From an uncultured Clostridia bacterium (GTDB lineage: Bacteria; Bacillota; Clostridia; Christensenellales; UBA1750), in contig CALWRM010000042.1 of the NCBI GenBank assembly GCA_944383925.1, positions 1-32,408 of the forward strand: a DNA stretch of 32,408 nt, read 5' to 3'. This document shows positions 8,915-18,807 of the stretch, piece after piece (the first letter of the stretch is position 1; every line of letters begins with the position of its first letter). Below the pieces are notes generated by a model. The model was given only the letters and a program-made list of their open reading frames with translations, ran no database searches and was not told the origin of the DNA. The translations under genes and the position numbers were made by a program.

Positions 8915-10129
8915 TTACTTCTGCTTCTTCTCCTCCAGCATGGCCTTGATGCGGATGGGCAGGCCGAAGAGGCGGATGAAGCCCTTGGAGTCGAACTGGT
9001 CGTAGACCTGGTCCTCGCCGAAGGTGGCGATGTCCTCGTCGTAGAGGGAGTCGGGGCTGGTCATGCCGGCGCCGATGATGTTGCCCTTATAGAGCTTCAG
9101 CTTCACCTGGCCGTTGACGGTCTCCTGGGTCTTGTCCACGAAGGCGGACAGGGCCTCGCGCAGCGGGGTGTACCACTGGCCGTTGTAGACCAGGTCCGCA
9201 AACTCCAGGGCCATCTTCTGCTTGTAGTGCAGGGTCAGCTTGTCCAGGCAGATCTGCTCGAGCATGTCGTGGGCCTTGTAGAGGATGGTTCCGCCGGGGG
9301 TTTCGTACACGCCGCGGGACTTCATGCCCACCAGGCGGTTTTCCACCATGTCGCACAGGCCGACGCCGTGCTTGCCGCCCAGGGCGTTGAGCTTTTCAAT
9401 GAGCTTGACGCCGTCCATCTTTTCGCCGTTGAGGGAGACGGGCACGCCCTTTTCAAAGCCGATGGTCACATACTCCGCCTCGTCCGGGGCCGCCCAGGGG
9501 GTGACGCCAAGCTCGAGGATCTTGTCGTAGTTGGGCTCGTTGGCGGGGTCTTCCAGGTCCAGGCCCTCATGGGAGAGGTGCCAGAGGTTCTTGTCCTTGG
9601 AATAGTTGGTCTCCCTGGTGATGTTCAGGGGGATGTTGTGCTTTTCGGCGTATTCGATCTCGTCCTCGCGGCTCTTCATCTCCCAGGTGCGCCAGGGGGC
9701 GATGATGTCCATGTGGGGGGCGTAGGCGGCGATGGCCAGCTCGAAGCGGACCTGGTCGTTGCCCTTGCCGGTGCAGCCGTGGGCGATGGCGTCCGCGCCC
9801 TCGGCCTTGGCGATCTCGGTGATGCGCTTGGCGATGATGGGGCGGGCAAAGGAGGTGCCCAGCAGGTACTGGTTTTCATACACGGCGCCGGCCTTGAGGG
9901 TGGGGAATATATATTCGTTGACAAACTCGGCGCGCAGGTCCTCGATGTAGAGCTTGGAGGCGCCGGTCTTGAGGGCCTTTTCTTCCAAACCGGAAAGTTC
10001 CGCGCCCTGGCCGACGTCCGCGGCCACGGCGATCACTTCGCAACCGTAGTTTTCCTTCAGCCAGGGGATGATGACGGAGGTGTCCAGGCCGCCGGAATAG
10101 GCCAACACAACCTTGTTGTACTTCTTCAT
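8915..10129 (-). CDS. argG: Argininosuccinate synthase
   Basis: ArgG joins citrulline and aspartate using ATP, the seventh step of arginine synthesis. The product is 404 residues, normal for the family. The PP-loop ATP pyrophosphatase motif [10 protein letters not shown] (10-19) is at the N-terminus. Further conserved stretches are [17 protein letters not shown] and the TYPGG-equivalent [15 protein letters not shown] chose the start at 10129 because GAAGGAG lies 8 nt upstream and because ArgG proteins begin this way; the in-frame ATG 87 nt upstream would fall in the promoter leader. It is the first gene of the operon, with a consensus promoter about 75 nt upstream, so arginine repression most likely acts here. 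Confidence 0.97.
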   Translation of the reverse strand: MKKYNKVVLAYSGGLDTSVIIPWLKENYGCEVIAVAADVGQGAELSGLEEKALKTGASKLYIEDLRAEFVNEYIFPTLKAGAVYENQYLLGTSFARPIIAKRITEIAKAEGADAIAHGCTGKGNDQVRFELAIAAYAPHMDIIAPWRTWEMKSREDEIEYAEKHNIPLNITRETNYSKDKNLWHLSHEGLDLEDPANEPNYDKILELGVTPWAAPDEAEYVTIGFEKGVPVSLNGEKMDGVKLIEKLNALGGKHGVGLCDMVENRLVGMKSRGVYETPGGTILYKAHDMLEQICLDKLTLHYKQKMALEFADLVYNGQWYTPLREALSAFVDKTQETVNGQVKLKLYKGNIIGAGMTSPDSLYDEDIATFGEDQVYDQFDSKGFIRLFGLPIRIKAMLEEKKQK

Positions 10130-10204
10130 GCTTTTTTCTCCTTCGCAGTGCATATTCTGCCCGGCCTCGGCCCTGCCGGGCGGGGCGCCGCGCGTTATGC
10201 TTAA

Positions 10205-10232
10205 ATTATACATCATTCCCCGCCGCTGTCAA
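10205..10232 (-). promoter_or_regulatory. Sigma-A promoter of the arginine operon
   Basis: On the minus strand a perfect TTGACA (10227-10232) and a perfect TATAAT (10205-10210) are separated by 16 bp. Transcription would start near 10197, giving an argG leader of about 70 nt. It is the strongest promoter match in the window, as expected for an operon that is then held down by a repressor. Confidence 0.85.
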
Positions 10233-10240
10233 CGGGTTTG

Positions 10241-10258
10241 CACGCATTTTTAAGCGTG
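10241..10258. promoter_or_regulatory. Palindrome next to the argG -35 element, candidate operator
   Basis: CACGCATTTTTAAGCGTG is an 18-bp imperfect palindrome with 5-bp perfect outer arms. It lies 8 bp upstream of the -35 element. The half CACGCAT recurs 32-42 bp away at 10283-10289. It is a candidate site for an ArgR/AhrC-type repressor, although the arms deviate from the classical TGAAT/ATTCA half-sites. Confidence 0.4.
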
Positions 10259-10302
10259 ATTTTGTTATATATACTTAAAAAACACGCATATTCATAGATT
10301 AT

Positions 10303-10318
10303 TGCGAATGTTTATGCA
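10303..10318. promoter_or_regulatory. ARG-box-like palindrome, candidate ArgR/AhrC operator
   Basis: TGCGAATGTTTATGCA reads TGCAT-AAAC-ATTCG-CA on the minus strand. It agrees with the ARG box halves TGAAT and ATTCA at most positions. It lies about 70 bp upstream of the argG -35 element and about 25 bp upstream of the divergent promoter. ArgR hexamers typically bind pairs of such boxes; the partner here may be the palindrome at 10241-10258. Confidence 0.45.
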
Positions 10319-10341
10319 TTCCTCTTCCTTCCTTTTTCCCC

Positions 10342-10371
10342 TTGTGGGCGGGGGCACCGCGCTGGTATACT
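10342..10371 (+). promoter_or_regulatory. Candidate promoter of the TSUP exporter gene
   Basis: TTGTGG (10342-10347) and TATACT (10366-10371) are 18 bp apart. If it is used, the transcript begins near 10378, after the in-frame ATG at 10302. Translation would then have to start at the TTG at 10443. Confidence 0.5.
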
Positions 10372-10442
10372 TAAAAAAGCGCGGCGCGCAGCTTGTCCCA
10401 TGTCCAAAGCAAAAGGCCGCGCGCGGAAAGAAGGGGTTGTCT

Positions 10443-11222
10443 TTGGAGCTTACGCCGCTGCTGTTGCTGACCGTCTGTCCCCTGGTGTTTCTGGCCGGCT
10501 TTGTGGACGCCGTCGCCGGGGGTGGGGGCCTGATCTCCCTGCCGGCCTATTTGCTGGCAGGCCTGCCCGCCCATCTGGCCGCCGGAACCAACAAGTTCGC
10601 CATGAGCCTTGGCACGCTGACGGCCGCCCTCAAATACCTGCGCTCCGGCAAGATCGCCCTGCGGCAGGCGGCGTTGGCCGCGCTGTTTTCCTTTGGCGGC
10701 TCCGCCCTGGGCACCGCCTTGGCCCTGCACATCTCCGAAACGGCCCTAAAGGCCATCATCCTGTTGGCCCTGCCGGCGGTGGCGCTGTTTCTGTTTTTCC
10801 GCAAGGGCTTTGGCCAGGAGCCCGCGCCCAAGTCCCTGCCCCTGTGGCGTGAAACCCTCTACGCCTGCGGCATCGGCCTGTGCATCGGGGCCTACGACGG
10901 TCTGGTCGGGCCCGGCACCGGAACCTTCCTCATCCTCTGCTTCACCTCGCTGTTGGGCTATGACCTCATCCTCTCCTCCGGCTGCGCCAAGCTGGCCAAC
11001 CTGGCCTCGAACCTGGCCTCCCTGGTCCTGTATTGGATCAACGGCAAGGTGTTCTTCGCCTTGGCCATCCCGGCCGCCCTTTGCTGCATGCTCGGCGGCT
11101 ATCTGGGCGCGCGCCTGGCGGTGCGCGGCGGCGCGAAATGGGTGCGGCTGTTCATCTTCCTGGTGCTGGGCCTGCTGTTTGTGAAGACCGGCTACGAGCT
11201 CGTGCAGGGCCTGATGGCGTAG
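10443..11222 (+). CDS. TSUP-family membrane transporter (TauE/SafE type)
   Basis: This is a probable anion exporter of the TSUP family (sulfite, sulfonate or other organic anions); the substrate is not known. The product is 259 residues with about seven to eight hydrophobic segments. Family hallmarks are the N-terminal repeat FLAGFVDAVAGGGGLISLPA with AGTNKFA, and the second repeat with GAYDGLVGPGTGTFLI. I chose the TTG at 10443 because AAGGGG lies 6 nt upstream and because the encoded start fits the family length of about 250. The ATG at 10302 would add 47 residues and lie upstream of the likely promoter. The gene is divergent from argG, with 313 nt between starts and ARG-box-like sites inside, so joint control by arginine is possible. 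A terminator follows at once, so it is transcribed alone. Confidence 0.85.
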   Translation: MELTPLLLLTVCPLVFLAGFVDAVAGGGGLISLPAYLLAGLPAHLAAGTNKFAMSLGTLTAALKYLRSGKIALRQAALAALFSFGGSALGTALALHISETALKAIILLALPAVALFLFFRKGFGQEPAPKSLPLWRETLYACGIGLCIGAYDGLVGPGTGTFLILCFTSLLGYDLILSSGCAKLANLASNLASLVLYWINGKVFFALAIPAALCCMLGGYLGARLAVRGGAKWVRLFIFLVLGLLFVKTGYELVQGLMA

Positions 11223-11250
11223 CGCCTTTTGCGTTCCACCCGTCCAACCA

Positions 11251-11283
11251 AGGAGGCCGGCGACCGCCAGGCCCCTGTTTTTT
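11251..11283 (+). terminator. Intrinsic terminator after the TSUP gene
   Basis: AGGAGGCC pairs with GGCCCCT with a single bulged A. An inner GGC-GACC-GCC stem stacks on it, and TGTTTTTT follows. It lies 28 nt after the stop codon. Confidence 0.75.
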
Positions 11284-11304
11284 ATGGCGGGGCGGAGGGG
11301 AACA

Positions 11305-11313
11305 TGCTATACT
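11305..11313 (+). promoter_or_regulatory. Extended -10 promoter for the creatininase-family gene
   Basis: TGCTATACT gives an extended -10 (TG, one base, TATACT). No good -35 lies 17 bp upstream, which is tolerated with an extended -10. Transcription would start near 11320, leaving a leader of about 290 nt before the next gene. Confidence 0.5.
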
Positions 11314-11319
11314 GAGGAC

Positions 11320-11610
11320 GTCCGCCCGGGGACCGCGCGAGAAAAAAGGGCCGAAGCGGACGGCCCGCCTGCGGCAATGGCCGTTTAGCGCGCGCGCCCT
11401 TTTCTTTGGGACCGCCGCCCTCGCCCGGAAGAGGAAGGGCGCCGCCGCCCGGATGCATTCGCCCAACCGCGATCCCGACCGCTTTGCTTTATGCCCGTCC
11501 GCCTGTCCGCCGAGCGGCCTTGGCAAATGCCCAAGCCCTTGCCGGGCCGTAAACCGGCAGGAAAGGACGGCGCCTTTCCCTTAGAAGCGTCAAGTAAGGA
11601 GGAATCAACG
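11320..11610 (+). other. Long structured 5' leader, candidate cis-regulatory RNA
   Basis: The stretch between the TSUP gene and the creatininase-family gene is 388 nt and holds no convincing gene. Its last 290 nt appear to be transcribed. Arms CGTCCGC (11319-11325) and GCGGACG (11356-11362) can pair. Near the end, GGAAAGG (11560-11566) pairs with CCTTTCC (11573-11579). The bases CCTTA (11579-11583) can instead pair with TAAGG (11595-11599), which overlaps the Shine-Dalgarno AAGGAGG (11596-11602). These two pairings compete, as in a translational switch. It does not match a riboswitch class that I recognise. Confidence 0.35.
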
Positions 11611-12420
11611 ATGCCAAGAACCGTTCGTTACGAGCGCCTGCGGCCGGACGAGCTGCGCGCCGAGCTGGCGCGCTGCCCCGTCTGCTACATCCCCTTTGGA
11701 CCCATCGAGTGGCACGGTCCCCAAAGCGCCATGGGCCTGGACGCCCTCAACGCCGAAACCATCGCCCTGCGCAGCGCGGAGCTTTACGGCGGCGTGGTGC
11801 TGCCAACGCTCTTTGTGGGCACGGAGTCCGAGCGCGACGAGGCCACCTTGGCCAAGCTCGGCTTTGAGGATCCCAGCATCCACGTGGTGGGCATGGACTT
11901 CCCCAAGAACAGCGTAAAATCCCTGTATTACCGCGAGGAGACGCTGCGGCTGTTGCTGCGGGACACCGCCAGGCTGCTGCTGCAAAACGGCTACAAGCTG
12001 CTGGTGTTCGTCAACGCCCATGGGGCCTCCAACCAGCTGCGCGCCCTATCGGAGCTGCAGCTGGAGTTTGACCACACGCTTCGCGGCGCCAAGGTGCTGC
12101 TGGCCACGCCCATCGCCTCGGCGGATCCGAGCCTGGGCGGCGGCCACGCCACGGCCGGCGAGACCTCCCTGCTGCTGCACCAGCACCCGGACCTGGTGGA
12201 CCTGGGCCAGCTGCCGCCCATGGAGGAGCCCCTGTACGTGCGGGACTACGGCATGGCCGACGGCGAATACTTCATGGGCACGGCCGGCGCGCCCTTCACC
12301 GTGCTGGACGATCCCCGCACCAAGACCAGCGCCGCGCGCGGCCAGGCCGACACCGACGCCGAGATCCAATGCCTGCGCGCCCTGGTGGACGCGGAAAAGA
12401 AGAAGCTGGGCATCGCCTAA
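11611..12420 (+). CDS. Creatininase-family metal-dependent amidohydrolase
   Basis: The product is 269 residues and belongs to the creatininase family, which includes creatinine amidohydrolase, the formamide hydrolase of riboflavin/F420 synthesis and the MftE peptidase. Family landmarks are IPFGPIEWHGPQSAMGLDAL, with the metal-site Glu, His and Asp in the pattern E-x-HG...D, then VFVNAHGASNQ in place of the usual NGHGGN, and GGHATAGETSLLL with the HA-x-x-ETS metal-site Glu. A strong AAGGAGG lies 8 nt before the ATG. There is no signal peptide, so it is cytosolic. It is transcribed alone, with a long leader before it and a strong hairpin after. The substrate cannot be named; the family is diverse, and its neighbours (a transporter, a collagen-like gene and sugar-acid enzymes) do not settle it. 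Confidence 0.85.
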   Translation: MPRTVRYERLRPDELRAELARCPVCYIPFGPIEWHGPQSAMGLDALNAETIALRSAELYGGVVLPTLFVGTESERDEATLAKLGFEDPSIHVVGMDFPKNSVKSLYYREETLRLLLRDTARLLLQNGYKLLVFVNAHGASNQLRALSELQLEFDHTLRGAKVLLATPIASADPSLGGGHATAGETSLLLHQHPDLVDLGQLPPMEEPLYVRDYGMADGEYFMGTAGAPFTVLDDPRTKTSAARGQADTDAEIQCLRALVDAEKKKLGIA

Positions 12421-12426
12421 CAAGAA

Positions 12427-12471
12427 GGCCGGGCGCTGCCGCCCCCCGGCGGGGGACGGCAGCGCCCGGCC
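12427..12471. terminator. Strong bidirectional hairpin between convergent genes
   Basis: A perfect 15-bp stem (GGCCGGGCGCTGCCG at 12427-12441 with its complement at 12457-12471) encloses a 15-nt loop. It stands between the convergent creatininase-family and collagen-like genes. The plus-strand tail is CGTTTCTAT, a weak U-tract; the very stable stem probably stops both transcripts. Confidence 0.75.
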
Positions 12472-12476
12472 CGTTT

Positions 12477-14937
<2,461 letters not shown>

Positions 14938-14940
14938 GGG

Positions 14941-16089
14941 ATGAAGATTCGTTCCGTGGAGCTGTTTCAGGTCCCGCCCCGCTGGCTGTTTGTCAAAATC
15001 ACCACCCAATCGGGCCTGGAAGGCTGGGGCGAGCCGGTCGTGGAAGGCCGGGCCTCCACCGTGGCCGCCTGCGTGCGGGAGATGAGCCCCTGCCTCGTCG
15101 GCCATTCCGCCGGCGATGTGGAAGACCTCTTCCAAACCCTTTACCGCGGCGGCTTTTACAGGGGCGGGCCGGTGCTCACCAGCGCCATTTCCGGCATCGA
15201 ACAGGCGCTGTGGGACATCAAGGGCAAGTATTACAACCTGCCCGTGTACGAATTCCTGGGCGGCAAGGTGCGCGACCGCATCCCCGTCTACCGCTGGATC
15301 GGCGGCGACCGGCCGGAGGACGTGCGCGCCGCCGCCCGGGAGGCCCTGGACCAGGGATACTCCGCCGTGAAGATGAACGCCACGGCGGAGCTGAAGTGGA
15401 TCGACGACCACAAGAAGCTGGACGGCGTGGTGGAGCGGGTGGCCGCCATTGCGGAGGAAACGGGCGGCGCGCTCCGGGTGGCCGTGGACTTCCATGGCCG
15501 CGTCCACAAGACCATGGCCAGGCTGCTGATGAAAAAGCTGGAGCCCTACGACCTGCTCTTCGTGGAGGAGCCGGTTTTGGCCGAAAACGAGGAAGCCCTG
15601 GCCGAGCTTGCCCGCAGCAGCAACATCCCCATCGCCACGGGCGAGAGAAACTACACCCGTTGGGGGTTTAAGAGCCTGCTGGCCAGCGGCGCGGTGGACA
15701 TCCTCCAGCCGGACGTAAGCCACGCCGGCGGCATCTGGGAAACCCGCAAGATCGCCGCCATGGCCGAGGCCTTCGACGTGGCCCTGGCGCCCCACTGTCC
15801 CCTCGGCCCCATCGCCTTGGCCAGCTGCCTGCAGGTGGATTTTTGCACGCCCAACGCCTTTTTGCAGGAGCAAAGCGCCGGCATCCATTACAACACCGGC
15901 TATGACCTGCTGGATTACCTCAAGAACCCCGAGGTCTTCCGCTACGAGGGCGGCTACGCCTTCCCTTCGAAGCTGCCGGGCCTTGGCGTGGTCATCGACG
16001 AGGCCCGCGTCCGGCATCTGGCCGCCCAGGGCCACGACTGGCACAACCCCATCTGGCGCGACGGCGACGGCTGCATCGCCGAATGGTAG
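14941..16089 (+). CDS. dgoD: D-galactonate dehydratase
   Basis: DgoD is an enolase-superfamily enzyme that removes water from D-galactonate to give 2-keto-3-deoxy-D-galactonate. The product is 382 residues, the same length as the E. coli enzyme. It matches that enzyme closely from memory, including GWGEPVVEGRA, GFYRGGP, ILQPDVSHAGGI and PHCPLGPIALASC. Metal ligands are Asp183, Glu209 and Glu235. Catalytic histidines are His185 (VDFHGRVH) and His285 (APHCPLGP), at the same numbers as in E. coli. The gene follows larA by 3 nt and is surely co-transcribed. The kinase and aldolase of the De Ley-Doudoroff route (dgoK, dgoA) and a transporter are not in the window. A relative acting on another aldonate cannot be excluded. 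Confidence 0.93.
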   Translation: MKIRSVELFQVPPRWLFVKITTQSGLEGWGEPVVEGRASTVAACVREMSPCLVGHSAGDVEDLFQTLYRGGFYRGGPVLTSAISGIEQALWDIKGKYYNLPVYEFLGGKVRDRIPVYRWIGGDRPEDVRAAAREALDQGYSAVKMNATAELKWIDDHKKLDGVVERVAAIAEETGGALRVAVDFHGRVHKTMARLLMKKLEPYDLLFVEEPVLAENEEALAELARSSNIPIATGERNYTRWGFKSLLASGAVDILQPDVSHAGGIWETRKIAAMAEAFDVALAPHCPLGPIALASCLQVDFCTPNAFLQEQSAGIHYNTGYDLLDYLKNPEVFRYEGGYAFPSKLPGLGVVIDEARVRHLAAQGHDWHNPIWRDGDGCIAEW

Positions 16090-16155
16090 AAAGGCGCAGC
16101 CAGGGGGCCTCGCCCGCCTTCTTTTCACCGGACGTCGAGGGGAGGAGCGTTTTTC

Positions 16156-16638
16156 ATGGCAAAGAGCATCGTCGTCTATTACAGCTGGGCCGGCCACGCC
16201 AAGGAGATGGCGCAAGCCCTCGCCTCCCAGACGGGAGCCGATCTGGCGGAGCTAAGGCCCGCGCTTCCCTATTCCAAGGACTACGGCCAGGTGGTGCGCC
16301 GGGCCAAGGAGGAAATCCTCCAGGGGACGCGCCCCGACCTGCTGCCCCCTTTGCCGGACCTAACGCCCTATGACCGGGTCGATGTGGGCGCCCCCATTTG
16401 GTGCGGCACCATGGCCCCGCCCCTGGCCAGCTTTCTTGCCCTGCAAACCTGGGAGGGCAAGCGGGTCTTTCCCTTCTGCACCCACGGCGGCGGCGGGAAG
16501 GGCCGTCGCGAGCAGAACATACGCGCCCTGTGCGCGGGCGCCCAGGTGGCGGAGATGTTCAGCGCGCGGGAGGGCGACGCCGCCGCGGCGCTGCAGGCGC
16601 TGAAGGCCTGGGGAGCCGCTTCCGGCCGGGAGGGCTGA
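16156..16638 (+). CDS. Flavodoxin-fold protein
   Basis: The product is 160 residues with a flavodoxin fold. The FMN phosphate loop is seen at the N-terminus as VVYYSWAGHAKEMAQAL (6-22), where the usual T/S-x-T/N-T pattern is relaxed to SWAGHAKE. A second flavin-contact region is GAPIWCGTMAPPL (78-90), and FPFCTHGGGGKGR (105-117) resembles the third loop of flavodoxin-like reductases. GGGGAGGAG lies upstream of the ATG. It is 66 nt after dgoD in the same operon and is followed by a terminator. It could be an electron carrier or a small NAD(P)H-dependent reductase. Its role with the sugar-acid enzymes is not clear. Confidence 0.8.
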   Translation: MAKSIVVYYSWAGHAKEMAQALASQTGADLAELRPALPYSKDYGQVVRRAKEEILQGTRPDLLPPLPDLTPYDRVDVGAPIWCGTMAPPLASFLALQTWEGKRVFPFCTHGGGGKGRREQNIRALCAGAQVAEMFSAREGDAAAALQALKAWGAASGREG

Positions 16639-16651
16639 GCGGCTGCGCAAA

Positions 16652-16694
16652 CAAAAAAAGCCAGGGGGAGGATTCCCTCCCCTTGGCTTTTTTG
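16652..16694. terminator. Bidirectional intrinsic terminator
   Basis: A-rich and T-rich flanks surround a stem of AAGCCAGGGGGAGG and CCTCCCCTTGGCTT with a short loop. TTTTTTG follows on the plus strand and a U-tract also follows on the minus strand. It serves the flavodoxin gene and the convergent GH31 gene. Confidence 0.9.
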
Positions 16695-16707
16695 TTTATT
16701 TCGGGAC

Positions 16708-18726
16708 CTATAGCTCCACCTGGCTGCCCTCCCGCACGAAGAGGGGAATGACCTCCAGCGGCGCCTCCGCCTGGACCCATTGGCCGCCCTCGAAGCGCTT
16801 GCCGGTGGCGACCTCGCGCCAGGTCTCGCCCTGCGGCAGGTAGACGGGGCGCTGCACCGCGCCCTCCTCCATCACGGGCGCCACCAGGATGTCGTCGCCA
16901 AAGAGATAGCTATCCTCCACCTCCCAGGCCTTGGCGTCCTGCGGATAGGCGTAGAACAGGGGGCGCATCACCGGCGCGCCCTGCTCGTGGGCCTGCTCCA
17001 TGGTCTTTTTCACATAGGGGCGCAGCTGATCGCGCAGGAAGATATACTTCTTGCAGATCTCCAGGTTCTTTTCGCCATAGCTCCAGATCTCGTTGTCCGC
17101 GCCGGTGCCAAACTGCAAATCGCCGTTGGGCGCCTTGTAGACCATGCTCTCGTTGGGCCAGTGGGGCAATCTCTCCCCATGCAGGCGGAAGACGGGCAGG
17201 AACGCGCCCAGCTCGAACCAGCGGATGAACAGCTCGTGGAACTTGGGGTCGTCGGTGCGGCCCGCCAGGAAGCCGCCGATGTCGCAGGTCCACCAGGGAA
17301 TGCCGGACACGGAGGCCGAAAGCCCGGCGCAGAGCTGCTCGCGCAGGGTGCGCCAGCAGGAGTAGACGTCGCCGGACCAAAGCAGCGCGCCAAAGCGCTG
17401 GCTGCCCGCCCAGGCGCAGCGCACCAGGTTGATCACCTTGTCCATGCCCGCCTGGGTCATGCCGTCGTAGTAGGCCTTGGTGTAGAAGAAGGGATAGATG
17501 TTGGCCACCTGGGCGCCGGGGCCGATGTGGAAGCGCACGTTTTCCATGTCGTTGGCCGCGGTTTCGGGCTCCGCCTCGTCCAGCCAGAACAGATCCACGC
17601 CCTTATCGAAGTAGTTCTGCTTGGACCGGTTCCAGACCAGCTCCCTGGCCTGGGGATGGGTGGAATCGAAATAGGTGGTGTAGCCCATGAAGGTGCCGTA
17701 CAGGTTGCCATGGTCCGGCTGGATCAGGCCGCCCATCTGGGCCAGCTCCGCGTGGTTTTCGCTGGCGATGTCCACGGTGGGCCAGACGGAGACCATCAGC
17801 TTGGTGCCCATCTGGTTCAGCTCCCGGATCATGGCCTCGGGGTCCGGCCAGCACGCCGGGTCGAACTTCCACTCGCCCTGCTTGGTCCAGTGGAAGAAGT
17901 CGATGACGATCACGTCCAGGGGAACGCCCAGCTCCTTGTACTTGCGAGCCACGGCGAGCAGCTCCTCCTGGTTGCGGTAGCGCAGCTTGCACTGCCAAAA
18001 GCCCATCACGTCGTCGCGCATCATGGGCACGCGGCCGGTCACGGCGCTGTAGTTCTCCTCAATCTGCGCGGGCGTGTCGCCGGCGGTGATCCAGTAATCC
18101 AGCTGCTTGGTGCTGTCGGCCACCCATTCGGTGCGGTTCAGCCCCAGCGTCACGCGGCCAAGGGCCGGGTTGTTCCACAAAAAGCCGTATCCCCTGGAAG
18201 AGAGCAGGAAGGGGATGGAGGCCTGGGAGTTGCGCTGGGCCAGCTCCAGCGTCAGGCCCTTGCGGTTGAGCTGCTTCTCCTGGTACTGGCCAAGGCCGTA
18301 GAGCCTTTCGTCGTCGTAGGCCTCAAAGTAGGCGGTCAGCTTCCAATCGCCGCCGATGATGGGCTTCAACTGCCTGGCGTTGTAGTTGAGGGGCACGCAA
18401 TACTCGCTCAGGTCGTTGCGGTTGCGCCAATACTCCCGCAGCAGCTCCTTGCCGTCCTGGTTGTAGAAGGCCAGGTAGCCGTGCCGGTCGATGGTGGCGC
18501 GGATGTTGCCGTTTTGGATGGAGACGCTGCCCTGCGCCTCGTCCCTGGACACCACGGCCCCGGCCTGTTCCTCCTGGGGCAGCAGGGCCCAGTTCTCCGC
18601 CTGGTCGATGCAGCTGTTGCGGCTGACGCGCACGCGCAGGCTGTGCCGGCCCCAGGGCTCGATGAGCATCTTTTCCCGTCCCTGTTGCCAATATAGCTTT
18701 CCGTTGCCGGTTTCGATGATCGCCAT
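16708..18726 (-). CDS. Glycoside hydrolase family 31 (alpha-glycosidase), copy A
   Basis: GH31 enzymes remove alpha-linked glucose or xylose from the non-reducing end of oligosaccharides with retention. The product is 672 residues. After an N-terminal beta-sandwich comes the catalytic barrel: VIVIDFFHW (272-280), the nucleophile region LFWLDEAEPE with Asp383, and the acid/base region LLWSGDVYS with Asp453. RCAWAGSQRFGA lies between them. There is no signal peptide, so it acts on imported sugars in the cytosol. The start at 18726 has GAGGGGG 8 nt upstream. It lies 81 nt after its paralogue, in the same direction, so both probably share a transcript. Alpha-xylosidase, alpha-glucosidase and related activities cannot be told apart from the motifs alone. 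Confidence 0.9.
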   Translation of the reverse strand: MAIIETGNGKLYWQQGREKMLIEPWGRHSLRVRVSRNSCIDQAENWALLPQEEQAGAVVSRDEAQGSVSIQNGNIRATIDRHGYLAFYNQDGKELLREYWRNRNDLSEYCVPLNYNARQLKPIIGGDWKLTAYFEAYDDERLYGLGQYQEKQLNRKGLTLELAQRNSQASIPFLLSSRGYGFLWNNPALGRVTLGLNRTEWVADSTKQLDYWITAGDTPAQIEENYSAVTGRVPMMRDDVMGFWQCKLRYRNQEELLAVARKYKELGVPLDVIVIDFFHWTKQGEWKFDPACWPDPEAMIRELNQMGTKLMVSVWPTVDIASENHAELAQMGGLIQPDHGNLYGTFMGYTTYFDSTHPQARELVWNRSKQNYFDKGVDLFWLDEAEPETAANDMENVRFHIGPGAQVANIYPFFYTKAYYDGMTQAGMDKVINLVRCAWAGSQRFGALLWSGDVYSCWRTLREQLCAGLSASVSGIPWWTCDIGGFLAGRTDDPKFHELFIRWFELGAFLPVFRLHGERLPHWPNESMVYKAPNGDLQFGTGADNEIWSYGEKNLEICKKYIFLRDQLRPYVKKTMEQAHEQGAPVMRPLFYAYPQDAKAWEVEDSYLFGDDILVAPVMEEGAVQRPVYLPQGETWREVATGKRFEGGQWVQAEAPLEVIPLFVREGSQVEL

Positions 18727-18807
18727 GTGCAAAACCCCCTCTATAAGTAGCTGCGTATTCTGCAAACCCAAGTTGCGCGTCTTGCCCCGTTCCTCCGCCG
18801 CGCGGGC

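Noticed and set aside
1-10129. Missing argA as a gap in the pathway
   Set aside because: ArgJ recycles the acetyl group and often also primes the cycle, so argA is not required.
10302-10442. Longer N-terminus for the TSUP protein from the ATG at 10302
   Set aside because: It has no ribosome site and overlaps an operator-like palindrome. The likely promoter lies downstream of it, and the family length fits the TTG at 10443.
11320-11610. Match of the leader to a known riboswitch (c-di-GMP, TPP, cobalamin)
   Set aside because: The conserved core sequences of those classes were looked for by eye and are not present.
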